A stretch of DNA of 64,000 bases, taken from assembly GCF_907165205.1 (NCBI RefSeq), contig NC_058191.1, positions 17,734,501 to 17,798,500 of the forward strand, in the 5' to 3' direction. Below are positions 1 through 12,261 of this stretch, piece after piece (the first letter of the stretch is position 1; each line of letters opens with the position of its first letter). A program made the position numbers and the translations under genes. The notes below the pieces were generated by a model. That model saw nothing but the letters and a program-made list of their open reading frames with translations, ran no database searches and was not told the DNA's origin. Source of the DNA: Coccinella septempunctata. Lineage: Eukaryota > Arthropoda > Insecta > Coleoptera > Coccinellidae.

Positions 1-540
1 AACTATTGGATCAATTTGACCCAAATCCCGAAACTGTACTCAGTTTTCGAATTGAGATGCACATGTTGAATTTCAAATCGATAGTTCAGATAGGAATTGA
101 GATTTCAGTGGTCAATTCGGCAAAGTGTGATATCAATTCCTAAAAACTGTTGGATCAATTCGACCCAAATCTCGAAACTGTACACAGTTTTCGAATTGAG
201 ATGCACATGTTGAATTTCAGTTCGATAGTTCAGATAGGAATCGAGATTTCAGTGGTCTTTTCGGCAAAGTGTGAAATCAATTCCTCAAAAACTGTTGGAT
301 CAATTCCAACCAAATCTTTAAACAGCACATAGTTTTCGAATTGAGATGCACATGTTGAATTTCAGTTCGATAGTTTCGATAGGAATTGAGATTTCAGTGG
401 TCGATTCAACAAAATATCATTTCAATTCCCAAGGAACTATTGGATCAATTCGACCCAAATCCCGAAACTGTTCTCAGTTTTCGAATTGAGATGCACATGT
501 TGAATTTCAGTTCGATAGTTCAGATAGGAATTGAGATTTC
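1..540. repeat. First copy of a 1014-bp (7-monomer) periodicity
   Basis: Positions 1-540 recur at 1015-1554 with the same private variants, for example the tcaaatcgatag form at 69 and 1083 and the gtttcgatagg form near 369 and 1383. After this the second copy lacks one monomer: sequence at 676 onwards reappears at 1545 onwards, an offset of 869. This is a 7-mer duplicate followed by loss or gain of a single unit. Confidence 0.85.
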
Positions 541-3500
541 ATTGGTCGATTCGACAAAATATCATTTCAATTCCCAAGGAACTATTGGATCAATTCGACC
601 CGAATCCCGAAACTGTACTCAGTTTTCGAATTGAGATGCACATGTTGAATTTCAGTTCGATAGTTCAGATAGGAATTGAGATTTCAGTGGTCAATTCGGC
701 AAAGTGTGATATCAATTCCTCGAAAACTGTTGGTTCAATTCGAACCAAATCTTGAAATTTCACACAGTTTTCGAATTGAGATGCACATGTTGAAATTCAG
801 TTCGATAGTTCAGATAGGAATTGAGATTTCAGTGGTCAATTCGGCAAAGTGTGATATCAATTCCTCGAAAACTGTTAGATCAATTCGAACCAAATCTTGA
901 AACTGCACATAGTTTTCGGATTGAGATGCACATGTTGAATTTCAGTATGATAGTTCTGATAGGAATTCAGATTTCAGTGGTCGATTCGACAAAATATCAT
1001 TTCAATTCCCAAGGAACTATTGGATCAATTTGACCCAAATCCCGAAACTGTACTCAGTTTTCGAATTGAGATGCACATGTTGAATTTCAAATCGATAGTT
1101 CAGATAGGAATTGAGATTTCAGTGGTCAATTCGGCAAAGTGTGATATCAATTCCTAAAAACTGTTGGATCAATTCGACCCAAATCTCGAAACTGTACACA
1201 GTTTTCGAATTGAGATGCACATGTTGAATTTCAGTTCGATAGTTCAGATAGGAATCGAGATTTCAGTGGTCTTTTCGGCAAAGTGTGAAATCAATTCCTC
1301 AAAAACTGTTGGATCAATTCCAACCAAATCTTTAAACAGCACATAGTTTTCGAATTGAGATGCACATGTTGAATTTCAGTTCGATAGTTTCGATAGGAAT
1401 TGAGATTTCAGTGGTCGATTCAACAAAATATCATTTCAATTCCCAAGGAACTATTGGATCAATTCGACCCAAATCCCGAAACTGTTCTCAGTTTTCGAAT
1501 TGAGATGCACATGTTGAATTTCAGTTCGATAGTTCAGATAGGAATTGAGATTTCAGTGGTCAATTCGGCAAAGTGTGATATCAATTCCTCGAAAACTGTT
1601 GGTTCAATTCGAACCAAATCTTGAAATTTCACACAGTTTTCGAATTGAGATGCACATGTTGAAATTCAGTTCGATAGTTCAGATAGGAATTGAGATTTCA
1701 GTGGTCAATTCGGCAAAGTGTGATATCAATTCCTCGAAAACTGTTAGATCAATTCGAACCAAATCTTGAAACTGCACATAGTTTTCGGATTGAGATGCAC
1801 ATGTTGAATTTTAGTTCGATAGTTCAGATAGGAATCGAGATTTCGGTGGTCTTTTCGGCAAAGTGTGATATCAATTCCTCAAAAACTGTTGGATCAATTC
1901 GAACCAAATCTCGAAACAGCACATGGTTTTCGAATTGAGATGCACATGTTGAATTTCAGTTCGATAGTTCTGATAGGAATTGAGATTTCAGTGGTCGATT
2001 CGACATAGTATCATTTCAATTCCTAAGGAACTATTGGATCAATTCGAACCAAATCTTGAAACTGCACATTGTTTTCGAATTGAGATGCACATGTTGAATT
2101 TCAGTTCGATAGTTCTGATAGGAATTGAGATTTCAGTGGTCGATTCGACATAGTATCATTTCAATTCCTAGGGAACTATTGAATCAATTCAACCAAAATC
2201 TCGATACTGTACACAGTCTTCGAATTGAGATGCACATGTTGAATTTCAGTTCGATAGTTATGATAGGAATTGAGATTTCAGTGGTCCATTCGTCAAACTG
2301 TGATATGAATTCCTCGAAAACTGTTGGATCAATTCGAACCAAATCTTGAAACCGCACATAGTTTTCGGATTGAGATGCACATGTTGAATTTCAGTTCGAT
2401 GGTTCAGATAGGAATTGAGATTTCAATGGTCAATTCGGCAAAGTGTGATATCAATTCCTCGAAAACTGTTTGTTCAATTCGAACCAAACCTTGAAATTTC
2501 ACATAGTTTTCGAATTGAGATGCACATGTTGAATTTCGGTATGATAGTTCTGATAGGAATTCAGATTTCAGTGGTCGATTCGACAAAATATCATTTCAAT
2601 TCCCAAGGAACTATTGGATCAATTCGACCCAAATCCCGAAACTGTATTCAGTTTTCGAATTGAGATGCACATGTTGAATTTCAGTTCGATAGTTCAGAGA
2701 GGAATTGAGATTTCAGTGGTCAATTCGGCAAAGTGTGATATCAATTCCTAAAAACTGTTGGTTCAATTCGAACCAAATCTTGAAATTTCACACAGTTTTC
2801 GAATTGAGATGCACATGTTGAAATTCAGTTCGATAGTTCAGATAGGAATTGAGATTTCAGTGGTCAATTCGGCAAAGTGTGATATCAATTCCTGGAAAAC
2901 TGTTAGTTCAATTCGAACCAAATCTTGAAACTGCACATAGTTTTCGGATTGAGATGCACATGTTGAATTTCAGTTCGATAGTTCAAATAGGAATCGAGAT
3001 TTCGGTGGTCTTTTCGGCAAAGTGTGATATCAATTCCTCGAAAACTGTTGGATCAATTCGAACCAAATCTTGAAACTGCAGGTAGTTTTCGGATTGAGAT
3101 GCACATGGTGAATTTCAGTTCGATAGTTCAGATAGGAATCGAGATTTCAGTGGTCTTTTCGGCAAAGTGTGAAATGAATTCCTCAAAAACTTTTGGATCA
3201 ATTCCAACCAAATCTTGAAACAGCACATAGTTTTCGAATTGAGATGCACATGTTGAATTTCAGTTCGATAGTTCTGATAGGAATTGAGATTTCAGTGGTC
3301 GACTCAACAAAATATCATTTCAATTCCCAAGGAACTATTGGATCAATTCGACCGAAATCCCGAAACTGTACTCGGTTTTCGAATTGAGATGCACATGCTG
3401 AATTTCAGTTCGATAGTTCATATAGGAATTGAGATTTCAGTGGTCTATTCGGCAAAGTGTGATATCAATTCCTCAAAAACTGTTGGATCAATTCGACCCA

Positions 3501-4679
3501 AATCTTGAAACTGCACATAGTTTTAGAATTGAGATGCACATGTTGAATTTCAGTTCGATGGTTCAGATAGGAATTGAGATTTAAATGGTCAATTCGGCAA
3601 AGTGTGATATCAATTTCTCGAAAACTGTTTGTTCAATTCGAACCAAATCTTGAAATTTCACATAGTTCTCGAATTGAGATGCACATGTTGAATTTCAGTA
3701 TGATAGTTTTGATAGGAATTCAGATTTCAGTGGTCGATTCGACAAAATATCAATTCAATTCCCAAGGAACTATTGGATCAATTCGACCCAAATCCCGAAA
3801 CTGTATTCAGTTTTCGAATTAAGATGCACATGTTGAATTTCAGTTCGATAGTTCAGAGAGGAATTGAGATTTCAGTGGTCAATTCGGCAAAGTGTAATAT
3901 CAATTCCTCGAAAACTGTTGGATCAATTCGAACCAAATCTTGAAACTGCAGGTAGTTTTCGGATTGAGATGCACATGGTGAATTTCAGTTCGATAGTTCA
4001 GATAGGAATCGAGATTTCAGTGGTCTTTTCGGCAAAGTGTGAAATGAATTCCTCAAAAACTTTTGGATCAATTCCAACCAAATCTTGAAACAGCACATAG
4101 TTTTCGAATTGAGATGCACATGTTGAATTTCAGTTCGATAGTTCTGATAGGAATTGAGATTTCAGTGGTCGATTCAACAAAATATCATTTCAATTCCCAA
4201 GGAACTATTGGATCAATTTGACCCAAATCCCGAAACTGTACTCAGTTTTCGAATTGAGATGCACATGTTGAATTTCAGTTCGTTAGTTCAGATAGGAATC
4301 GAGATTTCAGTGGTCTTTTCGGCAAAGTGTGAAATCAATTCCTTATAAACTGTTGGATCAATTCGAACCAAATCTCGAAACAGCACATGGTTTGAGAGAT
4401 TGAGATGCACATGTTGAATTTCAGTTCGATAGTTCTGATAGGAATTGAGATTTCAGTGGTCTTTTCGGCAAAGTGTGAAATCAATTCCTCAAAAACTGTT
4501 GGTTCAATTCGAACCAAATCTTGAAATTTCACACAGTTTTCGAATTGAGATGCACATGTTGAATTTCAGTTCGATAGTTCTGATAGGAATTGAGATTTCA
4601 GTGGTTGATTCGACAAAATATCATTTCAATTCCCAAGGAACTATTGGATCAATTCGACCCAAATCCCGAAAATGTACTC

Positions 4680-7600
4680 AGTTTTCGAATTGAGATGCAC
4701 ATGTTGAATTTCAAATCGATAGTTCAGATAGGAATTGAGATTTCAGTGGTCAATTCGGCAAAGTGTTATATCAATTCCTAAAAACTGTTGGATCAATTCG
4801 ACCCAAATCTCGAAACTGTACACAGTTTTCGAATTGAGATGCACATGTTGAATTTCAGTTCGTTAGTTCAGATAGGAATCGAGATCTCAGTGGTCTTTTC
4901 GGCCAAGTGTGAAATCAATTCCTCAAAAACTGTTGGTTCAATTCGAACCAAATCTTGAAATTTCACACAGTTTTCGAATTGGGATGCACATGTTGAAATT
5001 CAGTTCGATAGTTCAGATAGGAATTGAGATTTCAGTGGTCTTTTCGGCAAAGTGTGAAATCAATTCCTCAAAAACTGTTGGTTCAATTCGAACCAAATCT
5101 TGAAATTTCACACAGATTTCGAATTGAGATGCACATGTTGAATTTCAGTTCGATAGTTCAGATAAGAATTGAGATTTCAGTGGTCTATTCGGCAAAGTGT
5201 GATATCAATTCCTAAAAACTGTTGGATCAATTCGAACCAAATCTTGAAACTGCACAAAGTTTTCGAATTGAGATACACATGTTGAATTTCAGTTCGATAG
5301 TTATGATAGGAATTGAGATTTCAGTGGTCCATTCGGCAAACTGTGATATGAATTCCTCGAAAACTGTTGGATCAATTCGAACCAAATCTTGAAACTGCAC
5401 ATAGTTTTCGGATTGAGATGCACATGTTGAATTTCAGTTCGATGGTTCAGATAGGAATTGAGATTTCAATGGTCAATTCGGCAAAGTGTGATATCAATTC
5501 CTCGAAAACTGTTTGTTCAATTCGAACCAAATCTTGAAATTTCACATAGTTTTCGAATTGAGATGCACATGTTGAATTTCAGTATGATAGTTCTGATAGG
5601 AATTCAGATTTCAGTGGTCGATTCGACAAAATATCATTTCAATTCCCAAGGAACTATTGGATCAATTCGACCCAAATCCCGAAACTGTATTCAGTTTTCG
5701 AATTGAGATGCACATGTTGAATTTCAGTTCGATAGTTCAGAGAGGAATTGAGATTTCAGTGGTCAATTCGGCAAAGTGTGATATCAATTCCTCGAAAACT
5801 GTTGGATCAATTCGAACCAAATCTTGAAACTGCAGGTAGTTTTCGGATTGAGATGCACATGGTGAATTTCAGTTCGATAGTTCAGATAGGAATCGAGATT
5901 TCAGTGGTCTTTTCGGCAAAGTGTGAAATGAATTCCTCAAAAACTTTTGGATCAATTCCAACCAAATCTTGAAACAGCACATAGTTTTCGAATTGAGATG
6001 CACATGTTGAATTTCCGTTCGATAGTTCTGATAGGAATTGAGATTTCAGTGGTCGATTCAACAAAATATCATTTCAATTCCCAAGGAACTATTGGATCAA
6101 TTTGACCCAAATCCCGAAACTGTACTCAGTTTTCGAATTGAGATGCACATGTTGAATTTCAAATCGATAGTTCAGATAGGAATTGAGATTTCAGTGGTCA
6201 ATTCGGCAAAGTGTGATATCAATTCCTAAAAACTGTTGGATCAATTCGACCCAAATCTCGAAACTGTACACAGTTTTCGAATTGAGATGCACATGTTGAA
6301 TTTCAGTTCGATAGTTCAGATAGGAATCGAGATTTCAGTGGTCTTTTCGGCAAAGTGTGAAATCAATTCCTCAAAAACTGTTGGATCAATTCCAACCAAA
6401 TCTTTAAACAGCACATAGTTTTCGAATTGAGATGCACATGTTGAATTTCAGTTCGATAGTTTCGATAGGAATTGAGATTTCAGTGGTCGATTCAACAAAA
6501 TATCATTTCAATTCCCAAGGAACTATTGGATCAATTCGACCCAAATCCCGAAACTGTTCTCAGTTTTCGAATTGAGATGCACATGTTGAATTTCAGTTCG
6601 ATAGTTCAGATAGGAATTGAGATTTCATTGGTCGATTCGACAAAATATCATTTCAATTCCCAAGGAACTATTGGATCCATTCGACCCAAATCCCGAAACT
6701 GTACTCAGTTTTCGAATTGAGATGCACATGTTGAATTTCAGTTCGATAGTTCAGATAGGAATTGAGATTTCAGTGGTCAATTCGGCAAAGTGTGATATCA
6801 ATTCCTCGAAAACTGTTGGTTCAATTCGAACCAAATCTTGAAATTTCACACAGTTTTCGAATTGAGATGCACATGTTGAAATTCAGTTCGATAGTTCAGA
6901 TAGGAATTGAGATTTCAGTGGTCAATTCGGCAAAGTGTGATATCAATTCCTCGAAAACTGTTAGATCAATTCGAACCAAATCTTGAAACTGCACATAGTT
7001 TTCGGATTGAGATGCACATGTTGAATTTTAGTTCGATAGTTCAGATAGGAATCGAGATTTCGGTGGTCTTTTCGGCAAAGTGTGATATCAATTCCTCAAA
7101 AACTGTTGGATCAATTCGAACCAAATCTCGAAACAGCACATGGTTTTCGAATTGAGATGCACATGTTGAATTTCAGTTCGATAGTTCTGATAGGAATTGA
7201 GATTTCAGTGGTCGATTCGACATAGTATCATTTCAATTCCTAATGAACTATTGGATCAATTCGAACCAAATCTTGAAACTGCACATTGTTTTCGAATTGA
7301 GATGCACATGTTGAATTTCAGATCGATAGTTCTGATAGGAATTGAGATTTCAGTGGTCGATTCGACATAGTATCATTTCAATTCCTAAGGAACTATTGAA
7401 TCAATTCAACCAAAATCTCGATACTGTACACAGTCTTCGAATTGAGATGCACATGTTGAATTTCAGTTCGATAGTTATGATAGGAATTGAGATTTCAGTG
7501 GTCCATTCGGCAAACTGTGATATGAATTCCTCGAAAACTGATGGATCAATTCGAACCAAATCTTGAAACTGCACATAGTTTTCGGATTGAGATGCACATG

Positions 7601-9170
7601 TTGAATTTCAGTTCGATGGTTCAGATAGGAATTGAGATTTCAATGGTCAATTCGGCAAAGTGTGATATCAATTCCTCGAAAACTGTTTGTTCAATTCGAA
7701 CCAAATCTTGAAATTTCACATAGTTTTCGAATTGAGATGCACATGTTGAATTTCGGTATGATAGTTCTGATAGGAATTCAGATTTCAGTGGTCGATTCGA
7801 CAAAATATCATTTCAATTCCCAAGGAACTATTGGATCAATTCGACCCAAATCCCGAAACTGTATTCAGTTTTCGAATTGAGATGCACATGTTGAATTTCA
7901 GTTCGATAGTTCAGAGAGGAATTGAGATTTCAGTGGTCAATTCGGCAAAGTGTGATATCAATTCCTCGAAAACTGTTGGATCAATTCGAACCAAATCTTG
8001 AAACTGCAGGTAGTTTTCGGATTGAGATGCACATGGTGAATTTTAGTTCGATAGTTCAGATAGGAATCGAGATTTCGGTGGTCTTTTCGGCAAAGTGTGA
8101 TATCAATTCCTCAAAAACTGTTGGATCAATTCGAACCAAATCTCGAAACAGCACATGGTTTTCGAATTGAGATGCACATGTTGAATTTCAGTTCGATAGT
8201 TCTGATAGGAATTGAGATTTCAGTGGTCGATTCGACATAGTATCATTTCAATTCCTAATGAACTATTGGATCAATTCGAACCAAATCTTGAAACTGCACA
8301 TTGTTTTCGAATTCAGATGCACATGTTGAATTTCAGATCGATAGTTCTGATAGGAATTGAGATTTCAGTGGTCGATTCGACATAGTATCATTTCAATTCC
8401 TAAGGAACTATTGAATCAATTCAACCAAAATCTCGATACTGTACACAGTCTTCGAATTGAGATGCACATGTTGAATTTCAGTTCGATAGTTATGATAGGA
8501 ATTGAGATTTCAGTGGTCCATTCGGCAAACTGTGATATGAATTCCTCGAAAACTGATGGATCAATTCGAACCAAATCTTGAAACTGCACATAGTTTTCGG
8601 ATTGAGATGCACATGTTGAATTTCAGTTCGATGGTTCAGATAGGAATTGAGATTTCAATGGTCAATTCGGCAAAGTGTGATATCAATTCCTCGAAAACTG
8701 TTTGTTCAATTCGAACCAAATCTTGAAATTTCACATAGTTTTCGAATTGAGATGCACATGTTGAATTTCGGTATGATAGTTCTGATAGGAATTCAGATTT
8801 CAGTGGTCGATTCGACAAAATATCATTTCCATTCCCAAGGAACTATTGGATCAATTCGACCCAAATCCCGAAACTGTATTCAGTTTTCGAATTGAGATGC
8901 ACATGTTGAATTTCAGTTCGATAGTTCAGAGAGGAATTGAGATTTCAGTGGTCAATTCGGCAAAGTGTGATATCAATTCCTCGAAAACTGTTGGATCAAT
9001 TCGAACCAAATCTTGAAACTGCAGGTAGTTTTCGGATTGAGATGCACATGGTGAATTTCAGTTCGATAGTTCAGATAGGAATCGAGATTTCAGTGGTCTT
9101 TTCGGCAAAGTGTGAAATGAATTCCTCAAAAACTTTTGGATCAATTCCAACCAAATCTTGAAACAGCACA
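4680..9170. repeat. 4492-bp segmental duplication, copy 1 (31 monomers)
   Basis: Signature variants repeat at a constant offset of 4492 bp: tcaaatcgatag near 4710 and 9202, agatctcag near 4881 and 9373, and the ttccgttcgatag variant near 6014 and 10506. The copies are adjacent, so this is a tandem duplication of about 31 monomers. The joining point lies within agttttcgaattgag, shared by both boundaries. A few substitutions separate the copies, such as tttccattccc near 8827 instead of tttcaattccc. Confidence 0.9.
7026..9055. repeat. Two tandem 1015-bp heptamers
   Basis: Variant-bearing units at 7342, 7632 and 7922 recur at 8357, 8647 and 8937, an offset of 1015 bp or seven monomers. The same pair exists in the second copy of the 4.5-kb block (11834 and 13013, offset 1179 because of the 164-bp insertion). 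The heptamer duplication therefore came before the 4.5-kb duplication. Confidence 0.85.
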
Positions 9171-12087
9171 TAGTTTTCGAATTGAGATGCACATGTTGAA
9201 TTTCAAATCGATAGTTCAGATAGGAATTGAGATTTCAGTGGTCAATTCGGCAAAGTGTTATATCAATTCCTAAAAACTGTTGGATCAATTCGACCCAAAT
9301 CTCGAAACTGTACACAGTTTTCGAATTGAGATGCACATGTTGAATTTCAGTTCGTTAGTTCAGATAGGAATCGAGATCTCAGTGGTCTTTTCGGCCAAGT
9401 GTGAAATCAATTCCTCAAAAACTGTTGGTTCAATTCGAACCAAATCTTGAAATTTCACACAGTTTTCGAATTGAGATGCACATGTTGAAATTCAGTTCGA
9501 TAGTTCAGATAGGAATTGAGATTTCAGTGGTCTTTTCGGCAAAGTGTGAAATCAATTCCTCAAAAACTGTTGGTTCAATTCGAACCAAATCTTGAAATTT
9601 CACACAGATTTCGAATTGAGATGCACATGTTGAATTTCAGTTCGATAGTTCAGATAAGAATTGAGATTTCAGTGGTCTATTCGGCAAAGTGTGATATCAA
9701 TTCCTAAAAACTGTTGGATCAATTCGAACCAAATCTTGAAACTGCACAAAGTTTTCGAATTGAGATACACATGTTGAATTTCAGTTCGATAGTTATGATA
9801 GGAATTGAGATTTCAGTGGTCCATTCGGCAAACTGTGATATGAATTCCTCGAAAACTGTTGGATCAATTCGAACCAAATCTTGAAACTGCACATAGTTTT
9901 CGGATTGAGATGCACATGTTGAATTTCAGTTCGATGGTTCAGATAGGAATTGAGATTTCAATGGTCAATTCGGCAAAGTGTGATATCAATTCCTCGAAAA
10001 CTGTTTGTTCAATTCGAACCAAATCTTGAAATTTCACATAGTTTTCGAATTGAGATGCACATGTTGAATTTCAGTATGATAGTTCTGATAGGAATTCAGA
10101 TTTCAGTGGTCGATTCGACAAAATATCATTTCAATTCCCAAGGAACTATTGGATCAATTCGACCCAAATCCCGAAACTGTATTCAGTTTTCCAATTGAGA
10201 TGCACATGTTGAATTTCAGTTCGATAGTTCAGAGAGGAATTGAGATTTCAGTGGTCAATTCGGCAAAGTGTGATATCAATTCCTCGAAAACTGTTGGATC
10301 AATTCGAACCAAATCTTGAAACTGCAGGTAGTTTTCGGATTGAGATGCACATGGTGAATTTCAGTTCGATAGTTCAGATAGGAATCGAGATTTCAGTGGT
10401 CTTTTCGGCAAAGTGTGAAATGAATTCCTCAAAAACTTTTGGATCAATTCCAACCAAATCTTGAAACAGCACATAGTTTTCGAATTGAGATGCACATGTT
10501 GAATTTCCGTTCGATAGTTCTGATAGGAATTGAGATTTCAGTGGTCGATTCAACAAAATATCATTTCAATTCCCAAGGAACTATTGGATCAATTTGACCC
10601 AAATCCCGAAACTGTACTCAGTTTTCGAATTGAGATGCACATGTTGAATTTCAAATCGATAGTTCAGATAGGAATTGAGATTTCAGTGGTCAATTCGGCA
10701 AAGTGTGATATCAATTCCTAAAAACTGTTGGATCAATTCGACCCAAATCTCGAAACTGTACACAGTTTTCGAATTGAGATGCACATGTTGAATTTCAGTT
10801 CGATAGTTCAGATAGGAATCGAGATTTCAGTGGTCTTTTCGGCAAAGTGTGAAATCAATTCCTCAAAAACTGTTGGATCAATTCCAACCAAATCTTTAAA
10901 CAGCACATAGTTTTCGAATTGAGATGCACATGTTGAATTTCAGTTCGATAGTTTCGATAGGAATTGAGATTTCAGTGGTCGATTCAACAAAATATCATTT
11001 CAATTCCCAAGGAACTATTGGATCAATTCGACCCAAATCCCGAAACTGTTCTCAGTTTTCGAATTGAGATGCACATGTTGAATTTCAGTTCGATAGTTCA
11101 GATAGGAATTGAGATTTCATTGGTCGATTCGACAAAATATCATTTCAATTCCCAAGGAACTATTGGATCCATTCGACCCAAATCCCGAAACTGTACTCAG
11201 TTTTCGAATTGAGATGCACATGTTGAATTTCAGTTCGATAGTTCAGATAGGAATTGAGATTTCAGTGGTCAATTCGGCAAAGTGTGATATCAATTCCTCG
11301 AAAACTGTTGGTTCAATTCGAACCAAATCTTGAAATTTCACACAGTTTTCGAATTGAGATGCACATGTTGAAATTCAGTTCGATAGTTCAGATAGGAATT
11401 GAGATTTCAGTGGTCAATTCGGCAAAGTGTGATATCAATTCCTCGAAAACTGTTAGATCAATTCGAACCAAATCTTGAAACTGCACATAGTTTTCGGATT
11501 GAGATGCACATGTTGAATTTTAGTTCGATAGTTCAGATAGGAATCGAGATTTCGGTGGTCTTTTCGGCAAAGTGTGATATCAATTCCTCAAAAACTGTTG
11601 GATCAATTCGAACCAAATCTCGAAACAGCACATGGTTTTCGAATTGAGATGCACATGTTGAATTTCAGTTCGATAGTTCTGATAGGAATTGAGATTTCAG
11701 TGGTCGATTCGACATAGTATCATTTCAATTCCTAATGAACTATTGGATCAATTCGAACCAAATCTTGAAACTGCACATTGTTTTCGAATTGAGATGCACA
11801 TGTTGAATTTCAGATCGATAGTTCTGATAGGAATTGAGATTTCAGTGGTCGATTCGACATAGTATCATTTCAATTCCTAAGGAACTATTGAATCAATTCA
11901 ACCAAAATCTCGATACTGTACACAGTCTTCGAATTGAGATGCACATGTTGAATTTCAGTTCGATAGTTATGATAGGAATTGAGATTTCAGTGGTCCATTC
12001 GGCAAACTGTGATATGAATTCCTCGAAAACTGATGGATCAATTCGAACCAAATCTTGAAACTGCACATAGTTTTCGGATTGAGATGC

Positions 12088-12097
12088 ACATGTTGAA
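12088..12097. repeat. Target site duplication, left copy
   Basis: The 10-bp word acatgttgaa is ordinary satellite sequence and recurs exactly at 12252-12261. The base before it differs on the two sides (c on the left, a on the right), so the duplication is exactly 10 bp. Confidence 0.9.
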
Positions 12098-12251
12098 AGG
12101 AAGGATCTGTAGGTCACGGTTGGGTCTCTTCAGTCACAGGAAGGCACTCAGTCGTAACTAGCCCTAATTACAAGTCTGTTCGCAATTTTTTTTTTTTTCT
12201 TCTTTTTGTAGTTTTATTCCCGGTAACGGGATACAGCAATGAATGCAATGA
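12098..12251 (+). mobile_element. 154-bp retroposed fragment (probable 5'-truncated non-LTR 3' end, or a SINE)
   Basis: This is non-satellite DNA bounded by a perfect 10-bp target site duplication. It begins aggaaggatctgtaggtcac, has a run of 12 or more T's followed by pyrimidines near 12187-12207, and ends in a short repetitive tail with gcaatgaatgcaatga. A simple-repeat tail on one side only, with a target duplication, is what target-primed reverse transcription leaves. The fragment therefore reads left to right and is probably the 3' end of a 5'-truncated non-LTR element. A SINE is the alternative, but I see no clear tRNA-type A and B boxes. It encodes nothing. No relation to the endonuclease fragment at 61992 can be shown from this window. 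Confidence 0.75.
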
Positions 12252-12261
12252 ACATGTTGAA
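12252..12261. repeat. Target site duplication, right copy
   Basis: This acatgttgaa restarts the satellite exactly where it was interrupted and continues as tttcagttcgatgg. It pairs with 12088-12097. Confidence 0.9.

Larger units (their letters stand above)
1..12097. repeat. 145-bp satellite array, left block
   Basis: Uninterrupted head-to-tail satellite with a basic period of 145 bp (some units 144 or 146). Landmarks of one unit in order are gaattgagatgcacatgttg, then gttcagataggaattgagat, then a central segment (for example cggcaaagtgtgatatcaat, or the alternative form gacaaaatatcatttcaatt), then ggatcaattcgaaccaaatc and a short tail ending in agttttcg. A typical unit spans 676-820. The array is AT-rich. 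Nothing else interrupts it. Units differ by linked substitutions, not random noise, so they form recognisable multimers. I do not recognise the family. Open frames inside it are repeat artefacts and are not annotated as genes. Confidence 0.97.

Noticed and set aside
440..475. CENP-B box in the monomer
   Set aside because: The closest stretch (ttcgacccaaatcccg) has TTCG and an A at the right spacing but TCCC where CGGG is required. The reverse strand also fails at the central A.
676..820. Hammerhead ribozyme, as in some insect satellites
   Set aside because: The monomer has ctgatag rather than the CUGANGA core, and no matching GAAA/stem arrangement. The ctgatga at about 15476 in the BEL leader also lacks a following stem and GAAA.
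12098..12251. tRNA-derived SINE with A and B boxes
   Set aside because: I could not find convincing A and B box matches. The tail and target duplication support retroposition, but not a tRNA origin.
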